Assembly (NCBI GenBank): GCA_964396245.1
Contig: CAYNEO010000023.1
Span: 1-54,770, forward strand
Source: CAYNEO01 sp964396245
GTDB lineage: Bacteria > Zixibacteria > MSB-5A5 > GN15 > FEB-12
Direction of reading: 5' to 3'
Length of the DNA stretch: 54,770 nt
The notes beneath the pieces are model-generated. The model saw only the letters and a list, made by a program, of their open reading frames with translations. It ran no database searches and was not told where the DNA came from. Both the position numbers and the translations under genes were made by a program. Each line of letters opens with the position of its first letter. The first letter of the stretch is position 1. This document shows, in pieces, positions 26,106-34,469 of the stretch.

Positions 26106-26130
26106 AAAAAGGCCGGCATAAGCCGGCCTA
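26106..26130 (-). terminator. Rho-independent terminator after the PorV-like gene
   Basis: AGGCCGGC-TTAT-GCCGGCCT, an 8-bp perfect stem with a 4-nt loop, followed on the minus strand by five T residues. It is 33 bp past the stop at 26163. Confidence 0.9.
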
Positions 26131-26162
26131 AATGGGTCTGTTATAACCATGTGATTCGGTTT

Positions 26163-27101
26163 TTAGAACCTGAACCCCAGTGAAAAACGGTGTAGGTCGT
26201 CACCACTGTACTTATCCTGGAGGGTGTATGCATAGTCGAATGCAAGTTTGTTCAGATGCATGCCGGCGCCGAAAGCGATGGCGGTGCCGATCGTTTCCGA
26301 TTCATCCTGAAGGTAGAGATTGTAGCCCGTTCTCAGGAAGTACTGGCCGTTGAAATTGAGTTCCAGTCCTTGGCGCATCACGGCGTTGCCGTAAATACGT
26401 TTCTCATATTCGATTGAGGTCAGCACCGATTGGGAGAACGGGGCAAACGCAAGGCCCACCCTGGCCGTCGACGGCAGTTTCTCGGACGTGGATTCGAATT
26501 TCATATCGGGACCGAGGTTGGTGCCGACGACAGCGAACGCAAAGCGACTGGTCTGAAATCTGAGACCGATATCGGCGGCGAATCCGGTACCCGTGATTTC
26601 GTCCAGTTTTTGATTGATGAACTTGCCGGTCAACCCCAGGGCAATATTGTCGGACAAACTCACGCCCAGTGATAGCGCCCCGGCCCAGTCATAGGCAGTG
26701 ATGTTTCCGGTCGGATTACCGGTGGCATCGAAGCCCTGGATGGTACCGTAATTGAGATATGTCATGGATGCCGCCAGAGTCGCCCGGGGACTGACGGCGA
26801 TTGCAAATGCACCGTGTTCCAGGTTGAGGTCCTGATACCACGAGAAGTGGCCCAGGCTGATTTCACCACCCTCCATGCCTGCGAGACCGGCAGGATTCCA
26901 GTACGAGGCTTCAGCGCCCCGTGAAACGGCTGTGTAGGCGCCTCCCATACCGGCAGGCTTGGCGCCGATGCCGATTTGTAGAAAGTCGGCTGCTGTTCTG
27001 CCTCCGTTTGAGGCAGCCACAGAAACGTCGCCAAAAAGCGCCACAAGTGCGATGAGGAGTAACCAGACGAAGACGATTCTGTAAACTGTTTTGTACTGCA
27101 T
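26163..27101 (-). CDS. PorV/PorQ-family outer-membrane barrel protein
   Basis: From ATG 27101 (GGAAGGGAAGCTT upstream) the product has 312 residues. A further in-frame upstream start at 27146 would give a poor N-terminus. A signal peptide (LLLIALVALFGDVSVAA) is followed by the family hallmark AADFLQIGIGAKPAGMGGAYTAVSRGAEASYWNPAGLAG, split by the usual Gly-rich pattern. The barrel then continues to a terminal F (SLGFRF). PorV-type proteins act as shuttle/receptor barrels in type IX secretion in Bacteroidota, but many FCB bacteria have members of this family without that system. No T9SS genes are visible here. It is monocistronic, flanked by a 720-bp non-coding region and a strong terminator. 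Confidence 0.9.
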   Translation of the reverse strand: MQYKTVYRIVFVWLLLIALVALFGDVSVAASNGGRTAADFLQIGIGAKPAGMGGAYTAVSRGAEASYWNPAGLAGMEGGEISLGHFSWYQDLNLEHGAFAIAVSPRATLAASMTYLNYGTIQGFDATGNPTGNITAYDWAGALSLGVSLSDNIALGLTGKFINQKLDEITGTGFAADIGLRFQTSRFAFAVVGTNLGPDMKFESTSEKLPSTARVGLAFAPFSQSVLTSIEYEKRIYGNAVMRQGLELNFNGQYFLRTGYNLYLQDESETIGTAIAFGAGMHLNKLAFDYAYTLQDKYSGDDLHRFSLGFRF

Positions 27102-27394
27102 AAGCTTCCCTTCCGGTCCGTTTGGCCTTCTATAGGGCAAGGCCAATGCCGGATTTGTTGTCCTCCGGAGATGTTTTCAGGTTCCCAAAGACAGGAAAGC
27201 CGGTAGATTGTAAGCTATTGAAGGACAGCCCCTTTTGAAGATGCGGAAGCCGCGACAACGACCACGGGCCAACCGAATTCGGATCGCGCGGCGAGCGCCA
27301 GTATCCGAAGGTTGGCTCTAATATGAGCATCCCAGCTCGATGAGGTTCCACTAACCCCTTCAACTTCCCGGTTCCCAACTAATTACAACTAGCT

Positions 27395-27439
27395 GTTCAA
27401 AGACAGACACTTCCCATCACTATTGTCGGTCTTTTGAAC
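27395..27439. repeat. Long imperfect hairpin in the intergenic region
   Basis: GTTCAAAGACAGACA (27395 on) pairs with TGTCGGTCTTTTGAAC (ending 27439), about 15 of 16 positions, around a 14-nt loop. No T-run follows, so it is unlikely to be an intrinsic terminator on either strand. It could be a terminal repeat of a small inserted element. Confidence 0.5.
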
Positions 27440-27472
27440 AAAACCTATTAGAAACAGCTGGTAACTGAACCA

Positions 27473-27544
27473 TACGTTTCCCTACAGCATAATACGTTTA
27501 CACACCTGTTGTCAAATAAAAACAGGAATGTTTTTCCAAACGTA
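27473..27544. promoter_or_regulatory. Repeated TACGTTT/AAACGTA motif
   Basis: TACGTTT occurs at 27473-27479 and again at 27493-27499, exactly 20 bp apart (two helical turns), and its complement AAACGTA is at 27538-27544. Three copies in about 72 bp suggest cooperative binding sites. Chance is not excluded in this AT-rich stretch. Confidence 0.35.
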
Positions 27545-27821
27545 ATCGACTGTATGTCAAACGGTTAGATGTCGACAAAAACATTTTTTCGCGATTTATG
27601 GCGTGGCAACCAAAAATAGACAAGATAGTCCGTTGGGGAAAAATTAACCACCCCAAGGCGTGAAAAACACCAAATTTCGGCCAACGGGAAAGGTGGACCT
27701 ATCAATACACGTAGAGTTGAGGGGCTTGACTCGGCGGAATTTTAACTCGAGTCAGGTAATCAAGCTCCGAAGGGGAGCGGTTGACGGGCACTCGGTCAGC
27801 CGGGTTTCGGCAGCAACCGGG

Positions 27822-28229
27822 TTACAGCTTAAACTTGTCCGCGAGGTCACTGACGATCGGCAAACGATAGTTCTTGCCCTGCAATGCAAAGATGACCCCG
27901 GCGACAGCGAAAGCAGCGGCAATGATAAGGAGAATTTTGAAAACGAAATCAGAGATACCGTCGATCAGAAAGAGCACGGCGATCAATTCGATCAGGAAGA
28001 GGACTACTCCCTGGCGGGCATGAAACCGCGCCTCGGGGTTCTCCTTCATCTTCAGCAGGGGGACAAAACAGAGAAAAGGGATATACGCCATGATGGCGGC
28101 CAAACGACCGTCGTCGGTCTCAAACGCTGCGTCCGATGAGTCACTTTTCTCTCGAGGAGAATCATCGAGTTCCGGTACCGATCCGGATTTTTCCTTGTCG
28201 GAATCGTCGGTAAAAAATGATCTTTCCAT
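27822..28229 (-). CDS. DUF4870-like small membrane protein
   Basis: 135 residues, ATG preceded by GGAGGAG. An acidic, Ser-rich N-terminus (1-45) is followed by hydrophobic segments (IMAYIPFLCFVPLL, FLIELIAVLFLIDG, ILLIIAAAFAVAGVIFAL). The LAAIMAYIPFL start and ARFHARQGVVLFL match the DUF4870/TIC20-like pattern. Such proteins are small helical membrane proteins of unknown role. It lies 29 bp after the GH57 gene and probably ends that operon. Confidence 0.8.
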   Translation of the reverse strand: MERSFFTDDSDKEKSGSVPELDDSPREKSDSSDAAFETDDGRLAAIMAYIPFLCFVPLLKMKENPEARFHARQGVVLFLIELIAVLFLIDGISDFVFKILLIIAAAFAVAGVIFALQGKNYRLPIVSDLADKFKL

Positions 28230-28258
28230 CGCTCCTCCGTGAGGGAGACCTGAACGCC

Positions 28259-30391
28259 CTATGACGGCCAGAATATTTCCTTGTTTTTCTCCGGGACATC
28301 GAGTTGAATCGGCTCATTTTCGGGCCACGACTCGACCAGCTTGTCGCCGTCATAGACCGATACGGTGAAGCCGAGACTCCCATATCCCGACGGCCACAGG
28401 TAGTTCCGTTCGATCGCCAATTCGAGAATTTCATCCATGGCATACTCGAAGTGGCCGGTTTCCTCTCCGGCGATGCCCCGCGGTCCCTCGTGGAGGGTGA
28501 TCACGATCGGGGCCGGGGTGAACAGGGCGATTCGAAACTTAGCCTGCTTCAATGATTCTACGTTTTTTTTATCGTAGAAGTCAAGGCGAATATAGAAGCG
28601 ATTGTGATCGTAGGCGAAGTAGATCCCCGACAGGTGGCGGTCGGCCCGGTGCATCGTGCCGGAGGCCTTGAGGCAGTCGAACAGGCCCGCTCCGGCCCAC
28701 TCGTAGAAGTGACTGATCCGTCCGTCGATCTGCGCCGTCAGGATATCCTCGGGGTACATCGTCAGCGAGTTCTCGCCACCCCTGTGAATCGGGCGATGAA
28801 GTTCAGACGGCGGTGTCAGATCCAGGGCTTCGTAAACGGCGATAAGGTGCCGCCGAAAAATGCTGTCGAACTCTTCGTTGTACGCCCCCCGATGTTCGTC
28901 GCCGTACCACCAACACCAATCAGAGCCCTCGGCAACATAGATGCGTTCCCAGGCCAACTTCAGCTTTTCCGGATCGAACTCCGTTCGGGTTTTCTGAAAT
29001 TCGTCGAGGGCGTCCCGAGTTCGTTGCAGGGCATCCCATGCCGCGTTGTCTTCCTCATGGCCGATCCAGATCCGAAAGTTGTGGTTGATCCAGGAGCCGG
29101 CGAAGACATCAGGCAGCATTTTTGTTGGCAGACTGTCGACGGCCTCGCTCATGGTGACCGTTTGGATATAAGGATGGTCATCGAGTTCGCGGTACAGCTC
29201 GCTCAAAAAGTCATGTCCGTCAGACGCATAGAACTCCCATGCGTTTTCACCGTCCAGAATGACCGGGATGACAGCCCGTTTGACATCATCGCCGAGTCTC
29301 CGCCGGATAGCCATCAGGTGATTCACAAAGTCCTTGACGGCATCTTCGACCTGCCAACCGGAATAGACGAAACCGATGAGGTCTGATAGCCGGTGATCGC
29401 GGAAGAAGAGTTTCAACCCGGGGCCAAATTCATAGAGGAAATGGTGGGCGTTGTCCGGCGCGGGAAGGTTGGCCTTAGCCAGAGACTGCGACAATATCTC
29501 TTCGTCGGTAGCGGTCCATTTCAACCCGCGGCGATTGAGAAGCCGCAGGACGTCATTGGACACCGAACCTTCGGACGGCCACATGCCGTTCATTTTTCTG
29601 CCGAAGAGCTCCTCGTACTTGGCAAGCGCCGACGAGACCTGGTGTTCGGCGTCTTCGGGATGCGTGAATCGCCGCTCGGGGAGCTTGATACCGGGAAGGG
29701 CTTCACGGGCGATATCGGTATCGCACAGCAGGGGCAATATCGGGTGATAATACGGAGTGAAAGAGACTTCTATCCGGCCCTGCTCCTGAAGTTCGCGATA
29801 GGCCGGAATGATTCTGGCGATGAGGCGTTTTTGCCAGGCGATCAACTCCTGCTTGTCGTCCTCGGTGAAGTAGCGATGTTTGTCGAAGAGGGTTTTGATC
29901 GGCTCTTCACTGCGGAACATGGGATCCACCCAGGCCAGATTGGACCAGACCTGAAGGTCTCGAATTTCGGCCGATGTGAACAGTGCCGGAAGCACTTCCT
30001 TCTGCCCTGCGCTCGCGGCGTATTTCTTGTACAGCTCCCGGTAGCGAGCGTACGGTTCGATCATATTCGGCGGGTGGCCGAGGAAAAAACTCTCCAGAAT
30101 TTCCAGTTTGCGGCTGTTGCTGAGTTCATCGGCCTTCAATTGGGTCAACTCGAGGTGATGGTCGGTGCCGCCGTTGAGATAAAGATGCAGTTGATCGATC
30201 AGGGAAGGCACGAGATTAAACGTCACTCGTATATGTTCAAATGCCCCTGCGAGCAGGGGCATATCGAGGTAGTCTTTGATGGCGTGAAGGCGAACCCATG
30301 GCATGGCCAACCGGTCTGCGTTCGGCTCACGGTAATCGGGCTGATGCATGTGCCACAGAATGGCAACCTTTATGGGATCCTGCTTGAGCAC
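28259..30391 (-). CDS. Glycoside hydrolase family 57 (alpha-glucan-active)
   Basis: GH57 retaining alpha-glucan hydrolase or 4-alpha-glucanotransferase, probably cytoplasmic because no signal peptide is present. All five family blocks are recognisable in the 710 residues: HMHQPD near residue 14-19; FTPYYHPILPL; MWPSEGSVS, whose Glu is the expected nucleophile; VILDGENAWEFY, whose Asp is the expected acid/base; and WINHNFRIWIGHEEDNAAWDAL. The C-terminal ~200 residues form a beta-rich accessory domain. It starts 9 bp after the TPR gene stop and is followed 29 bp later by the DUF4870-like gene. Maltodextrin or glycogen use is likely; the exact activity is not predictable. Confidence 0.93.
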   Translation of the reverse strand: MLKQDPIKVAILWHMHQPDYREPNADRLAMPWVRLHAIKDYLDMPLLAGAFEHIRVTFNLVPSLIDQLHLYLNGGTDHHLELTQLKADELSNSRKLEILESFFLGHPPNMIEPYARYRELYKKYAASAGQKEVLPALFTSAEIRDLQVWSNLAWVDPMFRSEEPIKTLFDKHRYFTEDDKQELIAWQKRLIARIIPAYRELQEQGRIEVSFTPYYHPILPLLCDTDIAREALPGIKLPERRFTHPEDAEHQVSSALAKYEELFGRKMNGMWPSEGSVSNDVLRLLNRRGLKWTATDEEILSQSLAKANLPAPDNAHHFLYEFGPGLKLFFRDHRLSDLIGFVYSGWQVEDAVKDFVNHLMAIRRRLGDDVKRAVIPVILDGENAWEFYASDGHDFLSELYRELDDHPYIQTVTMSEAVDSLPTKMLPDVFAGSWINHNFRIWIGHEEDNAAWDALQRTRDALDEFQKTRTEFDPEKLKLAWERIYVAEGSDWCWWYGDEHRGAYNEEFDSIFRRHLIAVYEALDLTPPSELHRPIHRGGENSLTMYPEDILTAQIDGRISHFYEWAGAGLFDCLKASGTMHRADRHLSGIYFAYDHNRFYIRLDFYDKKNVESLKQAKFRIALFTPAPIVITLHEGPRGIAGEETGHFEYAMDEILELAIERNYLWPSGYGSLGFTVSVYDGDKLVESWPENEPIQLDVPEKNKEIFWPS

Positions 30392-30400
30392 GGGAAGAAA

Positions 30401-31087
30401 TCACGCCGGGGCTTCAGTCAACCCGGCTTCGTAGAAGATTCGAACCGCCTGAGTATATGTGTCAGTCCCGAAATAGTTCTCTTTTATCGATTTCAACTCC
30501 TGGCGGGCCGTGCCGGTATCACCGGTCTTGATAGCCATTCGCATCGCGGAGAGTTCATACTGGCCGGCCATCGGACCGTCGGGATACTCCTGGTACGCCT
30601 TCAAGTATGCTTTCATGGCCTGGTCGTACTCACCCAGATTTTCGTGGGCGGCGCCGATGCCCGCCTCGGACGCGGCGCGTCGTAACGGACTGTCCTTGTA
30701 CTTCGACAGATACATTTCATAGAAACGGATCGATTCGGCGTAATTGCGCTGATCGAAATTCAGTTTGCCGAGCATGAACGTCGCCTGTTCGGCCGCCGGT
30801 GAGCCGGAGTAGTCATCGACCACCTCGTTGAGTCCGACAATTGCCAGCTGGGTGTTGCCGTTGCGGAACGACCCCATGGCGTTTGCCAGCTTGACAGACC
30901 CTTCCTGTCCGGCGCTCACCTGGGAATTAACGAAATATATGACGGCAGTGATGACTAAAGCGAGTGCGACGATGCCGATAACAAAGAACTGCCAGTTTTC
31001 GAGGATCTGGCTCTTGGTGGTCAGCATGAACGTGGTGAATTTATCTTCTTTAATCTGCCGTCTGGTAAGTTTGACCTTCTGCTGCAT
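30401..31087 (-). CDS. Membrane-anchored tetratricopeptide-repeat protein (YfgM-like layout)
   Basis: The ATG at 31087 follows GGAGA at good spacing (an in-frame TTG lies 4 codons upstream), giving 228 residues. A short cytoplasmic N-terminus is followed by one membrane helix (FVIGIVALALVITAVIYFV). The periplasmic part is made of TPR-type helix pairs (FMLGKLNFDQRNYAESIRFYEMYL, AGIGAAHENLGEYDQAMKAYLKAY). The arrangement resembles YfgM, an ancillary SecYEG/periplasmic chaperone partner. Similarity of architecture is clear; functional equivalence is not shown. It heads the operon with GH57 and the DUF4870-like gene. Confidence 0.85.
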   Translation of the reverse strand: MQQKVKLTRRQIKEDKFTTFMLTTKSQILENWQFFVIGIVALALVITAVIYFVNSQVSAGQEGSVKLANAMGSFRNGNTQLAIVGLNEVVDDYSGSPAAEQATFMLGKLNFDQRNYAESIRFYEMYLSKYKDSPLRRAASEAGIGAAHENLGEYDQAMKAYLKAYQEYPDGPMAGQYELSAMRMAIKTGDTGTARQELKSIKENYFGTDTYTQAVRIFYEAGLTEAPA

Positions 31088-31154
31088 TAACGTCTCCAAT
31101 CAGGACGATACTACATTAAATATCGACCGACCCGCAAAGAACTTAGACATAAAA

Positions 31155-31193
31155 CGGGCGGAATCATTTATGTCACAAAATGTCTTCCGCCCG
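31155..31193 (-). terminator. Stem-loop after the FadL-like gene
   Basis: CGGGCGGAA and TTCCGCCCG form a perfect 9-bp stem enclosing a 21-nt loop that can itself pair (ATTT...AAAT). It lies 17 bp after the stop at 31211. On the minus strand the stem is followed by TTTTATG, a short T-run. Confidence 0.75.
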
Positions 31194-31210
31194 ATATTTT
31201 CTTCTCTGGT

Positions 31211-32545
31211 TTAGAAATACCCCGTGAACATGAAGTTAAACTGGTGGTTTCGGTTTTCCAGCTTGACCCCGCCGGCGGTGTAGTCTCCGCTCATGTACGT
31301 ATAGGCGGCATCAAGATAAATCTGCGTCCAGTGAACGCCGATGCCCGCGGACAGATTGACCGACTTTGTCGTCTCCTCTGCCCCGTTGGCACTGAAGCTC
31401 GGCCACGGGCTGGGAACATATCCGAACCCGGCGCGCAGAGGGACTACCGGAAAGATAGGGCTGTTTGTCTTCAGGACGTACTCGGTTCCGGCACGGAAGA
31501 CAAAAACGTTTTTCCATCCCGGGTCAACGGAAGTGTAAAACTCTTCGTTGCTGCCGCTGGGAGAAATTCTCAGCGAATCGCGTATTTTGAGTTCCTTGCC
31601 GCTGAATGCACGATATTCGCCATCGGCGGCGACGATCCAGTCCGGCTTCACCTTGTAGGCCACGCCCAGTCCGACGAACATCGGGATCTCGTACTTGATC
31701 AGCTGATCCTCGACGTAACTGCTGTCGGAGTACTGACCCTGAGGCGAACCGTTGTAAGTAACGACGCTGTAAATCGAGCTGCCGGTGTTGTACTTCAGCG
31801 AAAACGGAGTCCGGATGATCAAACCGAGGTCCATCCGCTCACCGGTGCGTCTCAGACCGACAGTGAAATTCACTCCGGAAAAGGTGGTCGTGTCAATGAG
31901 GTTGGTTACGGACCGATACAGCACATGCTGAAGCGGTTTGTCCGGAGGGATGAGACTGTCAATGGTCTGCACTGACGTACTCGACTGTACACCTCGACCG
32001 GTATACACATTAACGGCCGCACCTATGGTAAACGAGTTGGACAGCCGGGTACCGAAGGCAAAATTGACCGAGTTGTACAGACCGTGCGAGTTGCCGATTT
32101 CCTCGTAGGAAATGTTTGCCGTGTCATCGGGAGCGTTAAACATGATAGAATCGGCCATTCCGCCGAAATTCTGGTAATCTTCAAGATTACGAGAATAACT
32201 GATACCGAGGACAAAGGGGTGTCCCTTGACTCGCAGGGGAGCGATAAAACTCGCGTACGACACGTTGCTGAACGAACCGCCTTGGGCGAGCTTGAAATCA
32301 TTGTTGAAGAAATCTCCGCGCGGGGCAAACGAACTCATTGCAAAGCTTCCCAGAGTTTTCTCGTGAGCGAACATTCCCGCCGGATTCCAGCTGGGAGAGC
32401 TGGCATCATTGGAGAGGGCGATATACGCGTTGCCCATACCCTGAGCCCGCGTGCCGCCACCGGTGAAATTGAAGTTAACCTGACCTGAGGTTGTTGCCGC
32501 CAAAACCAGGATGATAGCAAAACCCGTTAGCACCGACCGTATCAT
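31211..32545 (-). CDS. FadL/OmpP1-family outer-membrane transport protein
   Basis: 444 residues with a signal peptide (VLTGFAIILVLAATTSGQ) and a barrel. The N-terminal hatch region contains the FadL-like pattern NFNFTGGGTRAQGMGNAYIALSND and PSWNPAGMF. FadL-type channels admit long-chain fatty acids and other hydrophobic compounds through the outer membrane. The C-terminus ends in a barrel strand with terminal aromatic residue (NFMFTGYF). It is monocistronic, with a well-matched sigma-70 promoter 76 bp upstream and a hairpin after the stop. The true substrate is unknown. Confidence 0.93.
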   Translation of the reverse strand: MIRSVLTGFAIILVLAATTSGQVNFNFTGGGTRAQGMGNAYIALSNDASSPSWNPAGMFAHEKTLGSFAMSSFAPRGDFFNNDFKLAQGGSFSNVSYASFIAPLRVKGHPFVLGISYSRNLEDYQNFGGMADSIMFNAPDDTANISYEEIGNSHGLYNSVNFAFGTRLSNSFTIGAAVNVYTGRGVQSSTSVQTIDSLIPPDKPLQHVLYRSVTNLIDTTTFSGVNFTVGLRRTGERMDLGLIIRTPFSLKYNTGSSIYSVVTYNGSPQGQYSDSSYVEDQLIKYEIPMFVGLGVAYKVKPDWIVAADGEYRAFSGKELKIRDSLRISPSGSNEEFYTSVDPGWKNVFVFRAGTEYVLKTNSPIFPVVPLRAGFGYVPSPWPSFSANGAEETTKSVNLSAGIGVHWTQIYLDAAYTYMSGDYTAGGVKLENRNHQFNFMFTGYF

Positions 32546-32620
32546 TCTGTTGACTCCTTCACACTAAGAAGATATCTCTTTTTTCCCATAGACGCATAAC
32601 CGGCCCTAAAATAAAGAAAA

Positions 32621-32649
32621 AATATACACGGACCTGCCCGCGATGTCAA
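32621..32649 (-). promoter_or_regulatory. Sigma-70-type promoter for the FadL-like gene
   Basis: TTGACA (-35, rc of 32644-32649), a 17-bp spacer and TATATT (-10, rc of 32621-32626). Both hexamers are close to consensus. It lies 76 bp upstream of the ATG at 32545. Confidence 0.7.
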
Positions 32650-32750
32650 ACGAATTATACCGAATTCCCGATGTCTATCCCCATGTTTTCAAATAACTTG
32701 GGACCGCTTTTCGCCGTGTGCACCCTTTCGCGCTGTCAGAATTGAATTTA

Positions 32751-32824
32751 TACCCCCGGCAGGAATCGAACCTGCGACCTGCGGTTTAGGAAACCGACGC
32801 TCTATCCTACTGAGCTACGGGGGC
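32751..32824 (-). tRNA. tRNA-Arg (anticodon CCT)
   Basis: 74 nt folding as a standard cloverleaf: acceptor GCCCCCG/CGGGGGT, D-stem GCTC/GAGC, T-arm GCAGG-TTCGAAT-CCTGC and anticodon loop TTCCTAA. Acceptor pair 1-72 is G-U, and base pair 27-43 of the anticodon stem is a U-C mismatch. CCA is not encoded. Arg-AGG decoding. Confidence 0.95.
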
Positions 32825-32909
32825 AAAAAGCTTTGTCATTCACGCTCGCAAGCCGAGTCGCTGTCGGCTGTTTGAAAGTAACAAATCGGCCCCGGGAACG
32901 CAAGAGGTG

Positions 32910-33434
32910 TCACTCGGAATCGAATGTGACCAGGTAATTGAGGTCATATCCCTTCAGGATTTCAGCGAACGGCAGAAAAGTCAGGGCGATTATTGCCGAG
33001 ATACCGGCGACCTCTCCCCCGAGTCGTTCCACCAGCTTGCACGCCGCTTTCAGCGTACCTCCCGTCGCAATAAGGTCATCGACGACAACCACCCGGTCGC
33101 CTTTCTCGATGGCGTCGACATGGATTTCGAGCTTGTCGGTACCATATTCAAGGGCGTATTCCTCGCAGACCGTCTTGTACGGGAGCTTGCCGGGTTTACG
33201 GGCGAGCAACAGCGGAAGCTTCAGTCTGTCGGCAAGGGCCGCGCCGACGATGAATCCGCGGGATTCGATGGCGAGGATCTTGTCGGCGTTGATCGAACGA
33301 ACATACGATTCCATTCTGTCAGCCGCGAGGCGGAATCCCTCCGGAGACTGAAAGAGCGTGGTGACGTCGTAGAAGGTGATGCCTTTTTTGGGAAAGTCCG
33401 GCACGTGCCGAATGTATTTCTGGAGGTCTTTCAT
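32910..33434 (-). CDS. apt: Adenine phosphoribosyltransferase
   Basis: Purine salvage: adenine + PRPP to AMP and diphosphate, cytoplasmic. The 174-residue length fits Apt. The N-terminus has VPDFPKKGITFYDVTTL, which is characteristic of Apt, followed by IESRGFIVGAALA and the PRPP-binding loop VVVVDDLIATGGTLKA with its two acidic residues. The gene starts 2 bp after the acylphosphatase stop, so the LOG-like/acyP/apt run is one operon. The tRNA-Arg lies beyond its 3' end on the same strand. Confidence 0.97.
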   Translation of the reverse strand: MKDLQKYIRHVPDFPKKGITFYDVTTLFQSPEGFRLAADRMESYVRSINADKILAIESRGFIVGAALADRLKLPLLLARKPGKLPYKTVCEEYALEYGTDKLEIHVDAIEKGDRVVVVDDLIATGGTLKAACKLVERLGGEVAGISAIIALTFLPFAEILKGYDLNYLVTFDSE

Positions 33435-33436
33435 GA

Positions 33437-33715
33437 TTACCTGGTTATGTCAAAGGATGAATACCGGCCGGTGTAGCTTTCCCATTCGACCCGGATATCG
33501 TCGACGTGGGCTGACGACGGACCGGCCCGGAGAGCGCGTATCAGCGAATCGATATCGTCCCGTTCTCCCTCAACTTCGGCAGATACGGAACCGCCGTAGT
33601 CGTTGCGTACCCAGCCGGTGATACCCATGTCTGTCGCTCGCCGATAGAAGTAATACCGATATCCGACTCCCTGTACGATCCCTGTTATTTTCAGTCTGGC
33701 GGCAGCTTTAGCCAT
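33437..33715 (-). CDS. Acylphosphatase
   Basis: Small enzyme that hydrolyses carboxyl-phosphate bonds such as acetyl phosphate. The ATG at 33715 lies within GAAGGAAGATGG and overlaps the end of the upstream LOG-like gene by 8 bp, giving 92 residues. Its key residues are present: the phosphate-binding loop GIVQGVGYRYY (Arg) and the WVRNDYGG Asn. The frame could extend 17 codons upstream but without a ribosome site. Translational coupling with the LOG-like gene is likely. Confidence 0.93.
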   Translation of the reverse strand: MAKAAARLKITGIVQGVGYRYYFYRRATDMGITGWVRNDYGGSVSAEVEGERDDIDSLIRALRAGPSSAHVDDIRVEWESYTGRYSSFDITR

Positions 33716-34184
33716 CTTCCTTCTGCGCGAGTTCGAGTGCAAGCTGTGCGGCTTCCACCGGATCATCGACCTGCCGGATTTCGTCTCCCAGTTTCCAGGC
33801 GGAAATGGAGATAACCGGCTTACCGGCCTTCAGCGCAAAGGCCATTTCACTGAGCGTCCCATACTTGCCCGGAAACGCGACCACGGCATCGGCGCTGCGC
33901 ACCACCATAATGTTCCTTGCTTCGCCAAAGCCGGTTGCTATGGCATAGTCGATGAATTCATTGGCATCGGCTTTGTCGCCGGTTGGAAGAATGCCGATAG
34001 TGACCCCGCCGGCCTCTTTGGCGCCCCGTGCTGCTCCTTCCATAATGCCCCCCATACCGCCGCAGACAAGAATGCCGCCGTTTTCGGCGATGTGTTTTCC
34101 CACGAGAGCCGCCATGTCCCGCAGTTTCTTGGAGCACTTACCGGCTCCAATGACGGCGATCATCGGCTTTCTCTTTGTAGTCAT
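33708..34184 (-). CDS. LOG-family / TIGR00725-type Rossmann-fold protein
   Basis: 158 residues. The family includes cytokinin riboside 5'-monophosphate phosphoribohydrolases and lysine-decarboxylase-like proteins. An N-terminal AVIGAGK and GGMGGIMEGAARGA form a Rossmann-type nucleotide site. The catalytic-type motif normally PGGxGT reads PGKYGTLSE here, so the first G is kept and the second is K. TIGR00725 members often carry such changes and their activity is not established. I do not assign a substrate. It heads the operon with acyP and apt. Confidence 0.85.
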   Translation of the reverse strand: MTTKRKPMIAVIGAGKCSKKLRDMAALVGKHIAENGGILVCGGMGGIMEGAARGAKEAGGVTIGILPTGDKADANEFIDYAIATGFGEARNIMVVRSADAVVAFPGKYGTLSEMAFALKAGKPVISISAWKLGDEIRQVDDPVEAAQLALELAQKEDG

Positions 34185-34280
34185 TCGCGAACCCTTTGTA
34201 TCTTAGATAGAAGTTGGCTGAAACGAGAGGTGCATGTCACGATCATCCTCGAATGCTTCATCTGGTAAGGAGGTTTTAAA

Positions 34281-34354
34281 TCGGGGCGACTGGATTTGAA
34301 CCAGCGACTTCTTAGTCCCGAACCAAGCGCGCTACCAAACTGCGCTACGCCCCG
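34281..34354 (-). tRNA. tRNA-Pro (anticodon CGG)
   Basis: 74-nt cloverleaf: acceptor CGGGGCG/CGCCCCG with discriminator A, D-stem GCGC/GCGC, anticodon stem CTTGG/CTAAG with one G-U, anticodon loop TTCGGGA, T-arm GCTGG-TTCAAAT-CCAGT. The 3' CCA is not encoded; T residues follow. Confidence 0.95.
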
Positions 34355-34469
34355 AATTTAAAAAACAGGCTTATATAATACCCTAATCGGATTCAATGTC
34401 AATAGTTTTCGGCCACGGTTTTTCCCTCGGGAGTCGATTAATCGAGATTCTTTGCACGAATCTTTTACC

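Larger units (their letters stand above)
27102..27821. other. 720-bp intergenic region, no gene recognised
   Basis: The largest non-coding stretch in the window, between the PorV-like gene and the DUF4870-like gene. An 82-codon minus-strand frame at 27130-27378 lacks a recognisable domain or ribosome site and I do not call it a gene. The part from 27400 to 27720 is AT-richer than the rest of the window and contains a long hairpin (27395-27439) and a repeated TACGTTT motif. It may be a leader, a small RNA locus, or a decayed mobile element. Confidence 0.5.

Noticed and set aside
27130..27378. 82-codon open frame in the intergenic region
   Set aside because: No ribosome site, domain or homologue known to me; composition resembles non-coding sequence.
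29393..30685. 430-codon open frame on the plus strand opposite the GH57 gene
   Set aside because: The GH57 motifs on the minus strand are clear; the opposite frame has no domain, ribosome site or sensible N-terminus.
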